A DNA stretch of 64,000 bases from contig DJWY01000026.1 of the NCBI GenBank assembly GCA_002448305.1, positions 37,252 to 101,251 on the forward strand. Direction: 5' to 3'. Below the pieces are notes generated by a model, which made no database searches, had not been told where the DNA came from, and saw only the letters and a program-made list of their open reading frames with translations. Shown piece after piece: positions 24,401 to 33,393 of the stretch (the stretch's first letter is position 1; every line of letters starts with the position of its first letter). This DNA is from Selenomonadales bacterium UBA7018. Lineage in GTDB: Bacteria > Bacillota > Negativicutes > Selenomonadales > Selenomonadaceae. A program made the translations under genes and the position numbers.

Positions 24401-24859
24401 GTCATGCAAAGTTTGAACCTAAGCGGCGACTTGTCAGCAAGCGGAATTTTTAGCCAGATTGAGGAACTCGCACGCCGCGAAATAATTCCAAAAGAACACG
24501 TCAAACTAATCAAGGCGGAACGGGTCGCGAAATTCTTTGCAAGCGAACTCGGACAGCGGCTCATAAAAGCGCAAGAATTTTATCGCGAATTGCCATTCAG
24601 CCGACTAATTGACGCGCAAAAATTTTTCCACGTCGACGAGAAAATTTTTATACAAGGGATAATAGATTTGCTATTCAAAGACGCGGCAGGGAATTGGATT
24701 CTGCTTGACTACAAGACCGACCGCGATTCAGAAAATATCGGCGAACGCTACAAAGTGCAAATAGAACTTTACGCGGCGGCAGTCGAAGCTCTGCTTAAAA
24801 TAAACGTCGCGGAAAAATATCTTTATCTGATAAACGGCGGGCGATTCGTGAAAATGTAG
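21470..24859 (+). CDS. addA: ATP-dependent helicase/nuclease subunit A
   Basis: UvrD-type helicase plus RecB-family nuclease for double-strand-break repair. Helicase motifs are all present: Walker A AAAGSGKT, MVDEYQDTN, GDVKQSIYRFR, TIHKSKGLEYPVV and YVALTRAKEKL. The C-terminal nuclease has LLDYKTD. At 1129 residues it is slightly shorter than many AddA proteins. The usual partner addB is not next to it; rfbC lies immediately upstream instead. It is transcribed with rfbC and probably with the cupin gene. Confidence 0.94.
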   Translation: MELTKEQQAAVEARGENLLIAAAAGSGKTRTLTERVVSLIEENSCEVDEMLIMTFTNAAAQEMRSRIQARLSESLQAELDTDNQARLEKQIILLSGAQISTFDSFCQSVLKRNFSRIDLDPKFRTADDNELSVLKKEVIEELFEENYKDGGDSFKNFTDTFGGTVHGDDKIHEMIIELHNFSLSLPYPEKWLDSLAAPYDLPENIRLENIQWFKEIIAPHIAETLNKIFDDCAEAKTLAEENNIAVKTINDDARQLAPIKTAGDDWNKLYDAIWAIKKFATFSAPRKLTDDKLAIKETIQNLRDDYKKKLLALRDNYFLAPEAEMINHVRELFKPIQELIRVTKDFAKNFAEAKRERGIIDFADMEHFALKIFDDAPEVAATYRDKFKFIMVDEYQDTNGVQEAIVQKISRGDNLFLVGDVKQSIYRFRLVDSANFKDKMTSYRCINLSKNFRSREKIICAVNEIFKRLMNKQATEIDYDAAAQLQFGANFETGEKYFDERPEFFYIKTDRNDDNKNIEIEMRFIAGKIHELIKSKKLVRDGDKYRQVQFKDIVILHRSPKTQAFDILDTLKKFGVPAYVPDEENYFQANEVQVIMSLLQILDNVRQDIPLAAVMISPIGNFTAEELAEIRIDNPDADFYTAVSLGSDKCKEFLSKINLWRDMARQMGVPELLSTLYRETGYYDFVGKEIRGDARQANLRILIDRATTFESNNARGLSRFIEFIKKIRDLSKDLPTATTLGENENVVRVVTIHKSKGLEYPVVFVAGVGKGFNTEDYTRSNLFMHREFGIGAHRTPKGSQLRVKTLATQAVSKKVADESIAEELRLLYVALTRAKEKLFLVGTTSQTALNNLIPVDTPSDYEILSARKFMDWLLPIKDALSPVIDSRLVETEEVLQIKEQSLDEAQKKILQAPEKLSPTPLAKIPAKLSVTELKRRAEEDEPPQLVDITAKKFIYRRPDFMQKKEISGAEFGSLMHKVMQSLNLSGDLSASGIFSQIEELARREIIPKEHVKLIKAERVAKFFASELGQRLIKAQEFYRELPFSRLIDAQKFFHVDEKIFIQGIIDLLFKDAAGNWILLDYKTDRDSENIGERYKVQIELYAAAVEALLKINVAEKYLYLINGGRFVKM

Positions 24860-24870
24860 GAGGCGAAATC

Positions 24871-25428
24871 TTGAACGCTAAACGCAAAGTAATTTCTTTG
24901 TTGACGGCATTGGCAATTTGCTTGACGGCGTCCATAACTTCAGCCGAAATTGACGCCGCGCAGAAATTTAAAGACACTTATAACCTTCAAGCACATTCGG
25001 AGGGCGGTTGGTTCGCCGAAATTTATACTGCGCCTTTCAAGCAAAAAAAGAATAGAGCCACCGCCGGCAGTATTTATTTCCTGCTCGACAAGGGCGACGT
25101 TTCCCATTTCCACCAGCTCGACTGCTACGAAATTTGGTATTATCATGCGGGTTGCGGAATGAAAATTACTGTGCTCAATGACGGGAAAATTGATGAAGTC
25201 CTGCTCGGCATTGACACTGAACAAAATGAACAGCCAATGATTGTCTTGCCTGCAGGCGCGATTTTCGCCGCCGAAAATATTGACAAGAACGGTTACACTT
25301 TCATTTCTTGCGCAACGACGCCGCGCTTTGATTACAAAGGCTTTCGGCTGGTGACTAAGGCGGAATTGCAGAAAATTTATCCAAGCTTGCCCGAAGAAAT
25401 TTTGCGGCTCGCTTACGAAAAAATTTAA
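24871..25428 (+). CDS. Exported cupin protein (DUF985 / cupin_5)
   Basis: A protein of 185 residues with a signal peptide (about 1-25), unusual for a family that is mostly cytoplasmic. Cupin features: EGGWFAEIY, SIYFLLDKGDVSHFHQLDCYEIWYYH split over two strands, and the later LPAGAIFAAE. The start is TTG at 24871 behind AGGAGG. Function of the family is not established. It lies 14 bases before dapB. Confidence 0.8.
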   Translation: MNAKRKVISLLTALAICLTASITSAEIDAAQKFKDTYNLQAHSEGGWFAEIYTAPFKQKKNRATAGSIYFLLDKGDVSHFHQLDCYEIWYYHAGCGMKITVLNDGKIDEVLLGIDTEQNEQPMIVLPAGAIFAAENIDKNGYTFISCATTPRFDYKGFRLVTKAELQKIYPSLPEEILRLAYEKI

Positions 25429-25441
25429 GGAGGCTTTTACA

Positions 25442-26206
25442 ATGATTAAAGTTTTAGTTAATGGCGCATTGGGTAGAATGGGGCGCACGGTTTGCGGCGC
25501 GGTCAATGCTGATTCGGAATTGGAATTGGTCGGCGCGGTCGATGTTTCTGCGGGCGAAGTCGAAGGAATCAAAGTCGAAACTAATCTTGATGCCGCATTG
25601 AAGAAATTCGCGCCCGATGTTATGGTTGACTTCACGCGCCCTAACGTTGTCTTTCAAAACGTTATGACTGCGCTTGAAAATAAAGTTTCGCCAGTTGTCG
25701 GCACGACCGGTTTAAGCGACGAAGCTAAGGAAAAAATTCGCGAAGCGGCAGAACAATTCAACACGCCCGCATTTATCGCGCCGAATTTCGCACTAGGTGC
25801 CGTGCTCATGATGTTGACTGCGCAGAAAATTGCAAAGTATATGCCCGACGTTGAAATTATCGAACTGCACCACGACAAAAAACTTGACGCGCCGTCCGGA
25901 ACCGCTGAACTTACTGCCAAAATGATTTCCGAAGTCCGCACGCCACATAAGCAAGGACACCCCGACGAAGTCGAAAACCTTCCGCACGTGCGTGGGGCTG
26001 ATTATGACGGCATAAGAATTCACAGCGTCAGATTGCCCGGTTACGTCGCTCATCAAGAAGTTATATTCGGCGGGCTGGGACAAACGCTCACTATCCGCCA
26101 CGACTCAACCGGCAGAGATTCTTTTATGCCTGGCGTTTTGTTGGCTTGCAAAAAAGTTCGCAACCTGCGCGGCTTGACAATCGGGCTTGATAAACTTTTG
26201 GACTAA
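25442..26206 (+). CDS. dapB: 4-hydroxy-tetrahydrodipicolinate reductase
   Basis: NAD(P)H-dependent reductase of lysine/diaminopimelate synthesis. Dinucleotide loop GALGRMGR, the catalytic region ELHHDKKLDAPSGTA and the C-terminal GLTIGLDKLL fit DapB over the full 254 residues. TAAGGAGG precedes the ATG. It is followed closely by hsdM with no terminator visible. Confidence 0.96.
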   Translation: MIKVLVNGALGRMGRTVCGAVNADSELELVGAVDVSAGEVEGIKVETNLDAALKKFAPDVMVDFTRPNVVFQNVMTALENKVSPVVGTTGLSDEAKEKIREAAEQFNTPAFIAPNFALGAVLMMLTAQKIAKYMPDVEIIELHHDKKLDAPSGTAELTAKMISEVRTPHKQGHPDEVENLPHVRGADYDGIRIHSVRLPGYVAHQEVIFGGLGQTLTIRHDSTGRDSFMPGVLLACKKVRNLRGLTIGLDKLLD

Positions 26207-26224
26207 GGCGGAAAGGGATAAACA

Positions 26225-27943
26225 ATGCCGCAAGATAAAATTAGCGTCGTCGGAACGAACATAGCAGAAAAAGCCGCAATGATTTGGAACGTGGCAGACA
26301 TGTTGCGCGGACCTTTCAAGCCGCATGAATACGGGCTAGTTATTTTGCCAATGACGGTCGTCAAGCGTTTTCATGATTGCTTGCTCCCGACGTGGCAGAA
26401 CGTTCAGGACACTTACGAAAAGACCAATGAAAAGATTAGGGAAAATGTAAAGTTTTTTGAAGTGCTTCTTTCTCGCGCTTCCGGATACCGTTTCTATAAT
26501 ATCAGCAAGTTTACTTTTAAGAAACTACTTGATGACCCAGAGAACATTGAGGCGAATTTTCGCGACTATCTGGCGGGCTTTTCCTCCAACGTGCAGGACG
26601 TCCTTTCAAAGTTCGATTTCGATAACGTCATAAAACGCATGGTCGATAGCAACACGCTTTATCTAACTATCAAGGAATTTAACAGCCCCAAAGGTTATCT
26701 CGGCGCGGACAAAATAAGCGCGGTCGATTGCGGCTATATCTTTGAAGATTTGGTGCGCCGTTTCAGCGAAAGTTTCGGCGAAGAAGCCGGAGCGCATTTC
26801 ACCAGCCGCGATATTATCTACCTTATGACCGACCTTTTACTTTCCGGCGCGAACTTGCCCGACGAAGGCTCCGTTACCGTTTATGATATGACTATGGGCA
26901 CAAGCCAAATGCTTTCCTGCATGGAAGAGCGCATTAACGAAATTAATCCGGCTCTCAGCGTTCTTTGCTTTGGGCAGGAGTTCAACCCGTCAACTTTCGC
27001 TATTGCTAAGGCTGATATGATGATTCGCGGCGGCAACCCTGATAACATGCGCTTTGGCGACACGCTCTCTGACGACCAGTTCAGCGGCTACACTTTCCGA
27101 TTTTGTATCAGCAATCCGCCGTTCGGTATCGATTGGAAGCGCGAACAAAAAGCCGTTGAGGCTGAACACAAGCGCGGCGAACTCGGACGCTTTGCGCCTG
27201 GCTTGCCGAAAATTTCTGACGGGCAACAACTTTTCGTCCTAAACGGTCTTTCTAAGTTGGAACCGACCGGCAAAATGGCTATCATTCAAAACGGCTCGCC
27301 GCTCTTTTCCGGCGACGCGGGTAGCGGTTCCAGTGAAATTCGCCGCTACATTCTCGAAAACGATTGGCTTGATGCTATCGTTCAGCTAAGCACCGACCAA
27401 TTTATGAACACCGGCATTTCAACTTATATCTGGATTTGTTCAAAGGACAAGCCCGCACACCGCGCAGGAAAAGTTCAGCTTATCGACGCAAGCCACTGCT
27501 ACGAGCCGCGCAGAAAAAGTATCGGCACCAAGCGCAACGACATAACCGACCTTTGCCGCAGTCTTATCGTTCAGGCTTATGCCGATTTCAAGCACGATAC
27601 GATTTACGGCGACAAGGGCGGCGTTTACTGCCACAGCAAAATTTTCAGCACGGAGGATTTCGGCTATTATAAAATTTTTGTCGAAAGTCCTAATCTCCGC
27701 GACTCTGAAAATGTCCCGATGACTGACGACATTGAAGAATATTTCCGCCGCGAAGTTTTGCCCTATGCGCCTGACGCCCGAATAAATCACAAGAAAACTA
27801 AAGTTGGCTACGAAATCCCCATGACTCGCTACTTTTACGAATATCAGCCGCCCGAACCCGTCGAAGATATTTTGTCGCGCATTACGGCTTTGGAAGCGGA
27901 TATTTCTGACGGCTTGCAAGTGTTGTTTCATAAGGGAGCGTGA
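26225..27943 (+). CDS. hsdM: Type I restriction-modification system, methyltransferase subunit
   Basis: N6-adenine DNA methyltransferase. An N-terminal helical domain precedes the SAM motif VYDMTMGTSQM and the catalytic ISNPPFGIDW. Length (572 residues) is normal. HsdM with HsdS forms the modification enzyme and with HsdR the restriction complex. GGAAAGGG precedes the ATG. The three hsd genes are nearly contiguous in the order M-S-R. Confidence 0.95.
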   Translation: MPQDKISVVGTNIAEKAAMIWNVADMLRGPFKPHEYGLVILPMTVVKRFHDCLLPTWQNVQDTYEKTNEKIRENVKFFEVLLSRASGYRFYNISKFTFKKLLDDPENIEANFRDYLAGFSSNVQDVLSKFDFDNVIKRMVDSNTLYLTIKEFNSPKGYLGADKISAVDCGYIFEDLVRRFSESFGEEAGAHFTSRDIIYLMTDLLLSGANLPDEGSVTVYDMTMGTSQMLSCMEERINEINPALSVLCFGQEFNPSTFAIAKADMMIRGGNPDNMRFGDTLSDDQFSGYTFRFCISNPPFGIDWKREQKAVEAEHKRGELGRFAPGLPKISDGQQLFVLNGLSKLEPTGKMAIIQNGSPLFSGDAGSGSSEIRRYILENDWLDAIVQLSTDQFMNTGISTYIWICSKDKPAHRAGKVQLIDASHCYEPRRKSIGTKRNDITDLCRSLIVQAYADFKHDTIYGDKGGVYCHSKIFSTEDFGYYKIFVESPNLRDSENVPMTDDIEEYFRREVLPYAPDARINHKKTKVGYEIPMTRYFYEYQPPEPVEDILSRITALEADISDGLQVLFHKGA

Positions 27944-27947
27944 AACC

Positions 27948-29180
27948 ATGCCTCGACCTATGAAACAAAGCGACGTTGAGTGGCTCGGCGAAATTCCTGC
28001 CGATTGGGAAATAGTATCAGTAGGCAGATTATTTACTATATCAGCAGGCGGAGATGCTAAACCTGAGTATTATTCAGATGTACAAGACAACGCTCATCCT
28101 TATCCAGTGTATACAAATTCAATGAATAAAAATCAAGTTTATGCGTATACTTCCAAACCGATTTATTCGGCAAATACTATTACTGTAACAGGACGAGGGG
28201 CAATCGGTACTGCTTTTTATAGAGATACTCCTTATGACGCAATTATTCGATTGTTAAGCCTTAGCCCAAAAATGGATTTAGATTGTCGTTTCTATGCATA
28301 TTGGATTAGCAATGTCATTCATTTTTTCACTGATAGTGCTGCAGTCGGTCAATTATCATCTGTTCAAATGTCATCATATAAAACGGCTTATTGTTCTAAA
28401 GACGAGCAACAGCGCATAGCAACTTTCCTAGACGGCGAGTGCGCCCGCATTGATTCAGTTATCGAGAAAACCCGCGCTTCTATCGTGGAATATAAAAAGC
28501 TAAAACAAGCTGTCATTACGCGAGCCGTTACTAAGGGCATTCGTCCTGCCCGACCTATGAAAGATAGCGGCGTTGAGTGGCTCGGCGAAATTCCTGCTGA
28601 TTGGGAGATTATTAAAATTAAATGGCTCCTCAACGAGAGAAATGAACGTTCAGAAAATGGAAAAGAAGAACCTCTTTCTATGAGCCAAAAATACGGTCTC
28701 ATTCCGACAAAAGAAATGGATATTGTTCCTAATATGGCGACATCTTTTATTGGAGCAAAACTTTGTTATAAGAACGACTTAGTTTTTAATAAATTGAAAG
28801 CACATCTCGGCGTATTTGCAGTCTCAAAATATTATGGTCTTGTAAGTCCAGATTATTCAGTTTATTACGCTAGCAACAATGTTAATCTGAAATATTTAGA
28901 ATACTTATTCAAGACGCCTCAATATATTGGTGAGTTTAGAAAAAAATCTACTGGGGTTGGTGCTGGTCTAACTCGTTTATATACTGCAGGGTTATATTCA
29001 ATTTATTGCTTATTCCCGCCAATGGAAGAGCAAAAAGAAATCGCGAAATATCTTGACGAAAAAACAGCGGCGATAGATTTGCTGGTAGAAAAGAAAAATC
29101 AGCTGGCGACAGAACTGGAGCGGCTGAAAAAGTCGCTAATCTTCGAGTACGTGACGGGGAAAAAGGCGGTGGCGCAATGA
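27948..29180 (+). CDS. hsdS: Type I restriction-modification system, specificity subunit
   Basis: A protein of 410 residues with two target-recognition domains. Each starts with an almost identical segment (VEWLGEIPADWEI at the N-terminus and again near residue 208) and ends with a conserved helix (EKTRASIVEYKKLKQAV; EKKNQLATELERLKKSL). The variable regions (about 28060-28380 and 28620-28960) are visibly more AT-rich than the frame around them, as expected for exchanged recognition domains. It starts 4 bases after hsdM and overlaps hsdR by four bases. Confidence 0.95.
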   Translation: MPRPMKQSDVEWLGEIPADWEIVSVGRLFTISAGGDAKPEYYSDVQDNAHPYPVYTNSMNKNQVYAYTSKPIYSANTITVTGRGAIGTAFYRDTPYDAIIRLLSLSPKMDLDCRFYAYWISNVIHFFTDSAAVGQLSSVQMSSYKTAYCSKDEQQRIATFLDGECARIDSVIEKTRASIVEYKKLKQAVITRAVTKGIRPARPMKDSGVEWLGEIPADWEIIKIKWLLNERNERSENGKEEPLSMSQKYGLIPTKEMDIVPNMATSFIGAKLCYKNDLVFNKLKAHLGVFAVSKYYGLVSPDYSVYYASNNVNLKYLEYLFKTPQYIGEFRKKSTGVGAGLTRLYTAGLYSIYCLFPPMEEQKEIAKYLDEKTAAIDLLVEKKNQLATELERLKKSLIFEYVTGKKAVAQ

Positions 29181-32131
29181 CAGACGAGATGAGCGAAAAG
29201 CAATTTGAATCGGATATAGAAGCGGCTCTGCTGTCGCCCGCAGGCGGCTACGTCAAAGGCTCTGACACCTACGACGCGAAAGCTGGACTTTATGTCGACA
29301 CGCTGATAAATTTTATCCGCAAGACCCAGCCGCGAGAATGGGCGCGCTTTGAAAACGTCAACAAGGCTGATACCGTGCAAAAATTCTGCGCGGCGTTCAA
29401 CAGTGCTTGCGAGGCGAGCGGGCTTGTTTATGTTTTGCGGCACGGCTTCAAACATCGCGGGATAAATTTTCGCGTCTGCTACTTCAAGCCCGAATCGTCA
29501 TTGAATCAAACGGCGGCGGCGCAGTACGCCAAAAATCATGTCGCTTGCTATCGTCAGTGGCATTACAGCGCGGAGAATAACAAAAGCGTTGACATGGTGC
29601 TTGTCCTAAATGGCATTCCGGTTTTTGCGTTCGAGCTGAAAAATCAGTTCACGGGGCAGAACGTCGACGACGCTAAAAGGCAATGGATTAACGACCGCGA
29701 CCCGCGAGAAATTTGTTTCCAATTCAACAGGCGGATTCTAGGATTCTTCGCGGTTGACCACACGGAAATTTATATGACGACGGAGCTTGCCGGACAGGCG
29801 ACAAATTTTCTGCCGTTCAATCAAGGTAGCAACGGCGCGGGGCACGACGGCGGCAAGGGCAATCCCGCGAACCCCAACGGCTATCCGACAGCATATCTTT
29901 GGGAGCGCGTCTTGCAAAAGGACAGCATGATTGATATTTTGCAGAAGTTCATACACGTCGACGGCAAGCGGCTAATTTCCCCGCGCTATCATCAGCTTGA
30001 CGTTGTGCGAAAAATTATAGCGCACGTCAGCGAACACGGCGCGGGGCATAATTATTTAATTCAGCATTCAGCCGGCTCTGGCAAATCGAATTCAATAGCT
30101 TGGACGGCTTATCGGCTCGCCTCTCTGCACGACAAGGACAGCCGCGCAATTTTCGCAAGCGTAATCGTCGTGACTGATAGGACGGTTCTTGATGCGCAGT
30201 TACAGGAAACTATTTCGGGCTTTGACCATACGTTAGGCGCGGTGGAGACTATCGGCGAAAATAAAACTAGCCGCGACCTTCGCGACGCTATAAACTCCGG
30301 AGCGCGAATTATCGTTACGACCTTGCAGAAATTCCCCGTCATATATGATAAAGTCGACAGCACGCAGGGCAAAAATTTCGCGGTTATCGTCGACGAGGCG
30401 CACTCTTCCCAGACCGGCTCTTCAGCTATGAAAATGAAAGCGGCGTTGGCTGATACCGAAGACGCTTTGCGCGAATATGCCGAGATTGAAGAGGACTTCG
30501 ACCCGACGGATAAATTGATTCAGGAAATGAGCATACACGGCAAGCATAAAAATTTATCGTTCTTTGCGTTCACGGCGACGCCTAAAGATAAGACGCTTGA
30601 AATTTTCGGGACGGAGCAAGCGGACGGAACTTTTCGCCCGTTCCATATTTATTCAATGCGGCAGGCAATCGAGGAAGGATTTATTTTGGACGTTCTGCAA
30701 AATTACATGACCTACGAAACGTGCTTTCAGATTGCCAAGACGACAAAGGAAAATCCGGACGTGCCCAGCTCCCGCGCCGCGAAAGTTATCCGCAAGTTTG
30801 AAGAGTTGCACCCGCATAACATTGCGCAGAAGTCGAAAATTATCGTTGAAACGTTTCAGGAAACGACGCGGCATAAAATCGGCGGACTAGGAAAAATGAT
30901 GGTCGTAACGTCATCGCGGCTTGCGGCGGTGAAATATTATCATGAATGCAAGCGTTATATCGCGGAAAATGGTTATGATATAGGCGTTCTCATGGCGTTT
31001 TCCGGAACTGTTCAGGACGGCGGCGCGGAATATTCCGAGCATAAATTGAACACGCGCAAGGACGGCAGCCACATTAGCGAGGCACAGACTAAAGCCGAGT
31101 TCCATAAAAATTTTCAGATACTGATTGTCGCGGAGAAATATCAGACGGGCTTTGACGAACCGCTTTTGCATACAATGATTGTCGATAAGAAGTTGCGCGG
31201 CGTCAAGGCAGTACAAACTTTGTCGCGGCTTAATCGCACTTATCAGGGCAAGACCGATACTTTTATTTTGGACTTCATAAACACGCAGGAAGATATTCAA
31301 GAAGCGTTTCAGCCGTTTTATCAAGAAACTATGTTAGCGGGCGAGCTGAACACGGATTTAATTTACCAGGTGCAAAAAAATCTGCGCGGCTACGCGGTCT
31401 ATACTGATAACGACATTGACGCCTTTGTCAAAGAATATTCCCGGCGCGGCAATCGTATGGGGCGCATGACAAGCACGTTGCAACCCGTCGCCGACCGTTA
31501 TAACAAGTTGACTCCGGACGAGCGATATAATTTTCGCCGTCAATGCCGCAATCTTGTTAAATGGTATGGATATATTTCGCAAGTCGTGCGCATGTTCGAT
31601 AGGGATTTGCACAAGGAAAATATTTTTCTAAGCTATCTGTTGAAACTTCTTCCGGCGGAGAAAACGCAACTGGTTGACCTTGCAGGAAAGTTACAACTTG
31701 AGTATTATAGATTGCAAAAGACATTTGAAGGGGCAATCGAGCTGAAAGACGAAAGCGGCACTTACACGCCCGCCAAAGCTAAAAGCGACGCTAAGCCCGA
31801 AGAGAAAACGCCGCTTGATGAAATTATCCGGAAGATAAACGAGCAATACAAAGGCAAATTCACTGCCGCAGACAAAGTGCTTGTGGCGACGCTTATGACA
31901 AAACTTATGAGCGATAGCAAATTGCAGAGTAGCGCGAAGACTAGCGACCCGCTGATTTTTGCAGAAAGTATTTTCCCGACCGCGTTTAATACGGTGGCGA
32001 ACGATAGCTATATTGAGTCGCAGGAAGCCTACGCCACGCTTTTTGAGGATACAGCCAAATACAATGCAGTTATGCGCACGCTTTGCAGTCACATATATGG
32101 CAAAATGAGCACGACTTCGCAAACAATTTAG
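29177..32131 (+). CDS. hsdR: Type I restriction-modification system, restriction (translocase/nuclease) subunit
   Basis: A protein of 984 residues. The N-terminal PD-(D/E)xK nuclease region contains FELKNQFTGQ. The SF2 motor has Walker A HSAGSGKSNS, DEAH box VDEAHSSQ, TATPKD, and TGFDEPLLHT plus QTLSRLNRT in the second lobe. A helical C-terminal domain would dock on the methyltransferase. All key motifs are intact, so the system appears functional. Confidence 0.96.
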   Translation: MTDEMSEKQFESDIEAALLSPAGGYVKGSDTYDAKAGLYVDTLINFIRKTQPREWARFENVNKADTVQKFCAAFNSACEASGLVYVLRHGFKHRGINFRVCYFKPESSLNQTAAAQYAKNHVACYRQWHYSAENNKSVDMVLVLNGIPVFAFELKNQFTGQNVDDAKRQWINDRDPREICFQFNRRILGFFAVDHTEIYMTTELAGQATNFLPFNQGSNGAGHDGGKGNPANPNGYPTAYLWERVLQKDSMIDILQKFIHVDGKRLISPRYHQLDVVRKIIAHVSEHGAGHNYLIQHSAGSGKSNSIAWTAYRLASLHDKDSRAIFASVIVVTDRTVLDAQLQETISGFDHTLGAVETIGENKTSRDLRDAINSGARIIVTTLQKFPVIYDKVDSTQGKNFAVIVDEAHSSQTGSSAMKMKAALADTEDALREYAEIEEDFDPTDKLIQEMSIHGKHKNLSFFAFTATPKDKTLEIFGTEQADGTFRPFHIYSMRQAIEEGFILDVLQNYMTYETCFQIAKTTKENPDVPSSRAAKVIRKFEELHPHNIAQKSKIIVETFQETTRHKIGGLGKMMVVTSSRLAAVKYYHECKRYIAENGYDIGVLMAFSGTVQDGGAEYSEHKLNTRKDGSHISEAQTKAEFHKNFQILIVAEKYQTGFDEPLLHTMIVDKKLRGVKAVQTLSRLNRTYQGKTDTFILDFINTQEDIQEAFQPFYQETMLAGELNTDLIYQVQKNLRGYAVYTDNDIDAFVKEYSRRGNRMGRMTSTLQPVADRYNKLTPDERYNFRRQCRNLVKWYGYISQVVRMFDRDLHKENIFLSYLLKLLPAEKTQLVDLAGKLQLEYYRLQKTFEGAIELKDESGTYTPAKAKSDAKPEEKTPLDEIIRKINEQYKGKFTAADKVLVATLMTKLMSDSKLQSSAKTSDPLIFAESIFPTAFNTVANDSYIESQEAYATLFEDTAKYNAVMRTLCSHIYGKMSTTSQTI

Positions 32132-32143
32132 GGAGGTTTTATC

Positions 32144-32731
32144 ATGAAGAAAATTTTTAGCACGATTCTTGCAATGTTGACGATTTTTATTTTCACAGCT
32201 TGCGGCAGTTCAGCAGAGAAGACGCCCGAAAAAACTTCCGAAGCTCCCGCGCCCGCTGATAAAATTTTAGTCGCGTATTTCTCCTGCACCGGCAATACCA
32301 AAAATGCCGCTATGGAAGTCGCCGAAATTCTGAACGCTGAAACTTTCGAGATTGTGCCCGTCGAGCCTTACACGCCCGCCGATTTAGATTACAACGTTGA
32401 GGACTGTCGCGCCAATCTTGAACAGAAAGATTTAGCCGCCCGCCCCGCGATTAAAAATAAGATTGATAATTTCGCGCAATACAAAACGATTGTGATTGCT
32501 TATCCGATTTGGTGGCACGAAGAGCCGCGCATTATCGATACTTTTGTTGAAAGCTACGACTTTTCGGGAAAAGTTATCGTTCCCGTGTGCACTTCGGGCG
32601 GCAGTGAGATTGAAGCAAGCGTTAAAAATCTGCGCGATGCTTGCAAGGGTGCCGACGTTAAGGACGGCAAAAGGCTTGGAATTATTTCTAAAGACGAAGT
32701 TAAAGCTTGGCTTGATTCCCTTAAGTTATGA
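32144..32731 (+). CDS. Flavodoxin-domain lipoprotein
   Basis: Signal peptide with lipobox FTAC (Cys20), a proline/glutamate-rich linker, then a flavodoxin fold with the FMN phosphate loop SCTGNTKNAA and WWHEEPR. It would be an outer-face, membrane-anchored FMN electron carrier. It ends with an ATGA overlap into a four-helix membrane protein, and the two may form an electron-transfer pair. GGGAGG precedes the ATG. Confidence 0.85.
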   Translation: MKKIFSTILAMLTIFIFTACGSSAEKTPEKTSEAPAPADKILVAYFSCTGNTKNAAMEVAEILNAETFEIVPVEPYTPADLDYNVEDCRANLEQKDLAARPAIKNKIDNFAQYKTIVIAYPIWWHEEPRIIDTFVESYDFSGKVIVPVCTSGGSEIEASVKNLRDACKGADVKDGKRLGIISKDEVKAWLDSLKL

Positions 32732-33393
32732 GAAACTTTTTAGTTGACGCAATTTTATTGGCGTTATTCGTGGCAGAATTGAGCTTTCATCACCTGCCAA
32801 AAATTTTGCATGAAGTTTTAGGCGTGGCAATGTTTGCGCTAATAATCTTCCACATCGCGATAAATTTACGGCGCGTCGGGTCGCTTACAAAAAAAATGAC
32901 GCCGCGAAAATTTTTCTGCCTAGAAGTAGATGTTGCGTTATTGCTTATCACGGCAATAATTTTCGTAACGGGCGTTTGCATGTCGAATCATCTTTTCCCC
33001 AACGTAGCAAGCTCGGCATTGCGGCGCAGCATGACAATTCATCAACTGCACGTGTCCGCGCCCTATGTCCTAATGATTTTAATCGGAATACATTTGGGAT
33101 TTCATTGGCGCGAATTTTGGCAGAGATTTTTAAGCTTATTCGGGCTGGCGGAACTTTATCAGCGGCGGAAGGAATTTTTCCACACGGCGATAGTATTTTT
33201 ATCGTTAATCGGCGTGGCGGGATTTTTCTTGAATCGGCTTGCGGCGCGGCTTACAATGAAGCATATTTTTTCGACGCCCGCGACCAATTTACCCGCCGCA
33301 ATTTTTATTCTGCTGATTGTAGGCGGAATAACGTTTTTTGCAGTGGTAACGTTTTTCATTGATAAAAAATTTTTCGTTAGGAGGCATGATTAA
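32728..33393 (+). CDS. Membrane protein, DUF4405/cytochrome b-like
   Basis: A protein of 221 residues with about six hydrophobic segments. The first four carry histidines placed as in di-haem cytochrome b proteins (HHLPKILHEVLG, IIFHIAINLRR, TIHQLHVSAP, IGIHLGFHW), so haem binding is plausible. It is translated by overlap with the flavodoxin lipoprotein gene, which suggests that it relays electrons through the membrane to it. There is no good ribosome-binding site of its own. Confidence 0.7.
   Translation: MRNFLVDAILLALFVAELSFHHLPKILHEVLGVAMFALIIFHIAINLRRVGSLTKKMTPRKFFCLEVDVALLLITAIIFVTGVCMSNHLFPNVASSALRRSMTIHQLHVSAPYVLMILIGIHLGFHWREFWQRFLSLFGLAELYQRRKEFFHTAIVFLSLIGVAGFFLNRLAARLTMKHIFSTPATNLPAAIFILLIVGGITFFAVVTFFIDKKFFVRRHD

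Noticed and set aside
26225..32131. The hsd genes as part of a larger defence island
   Set aside because: Flanking genes (dapB, flavodoxin lipoprotein) are not defence-related and no integrase or second defence system is seen.
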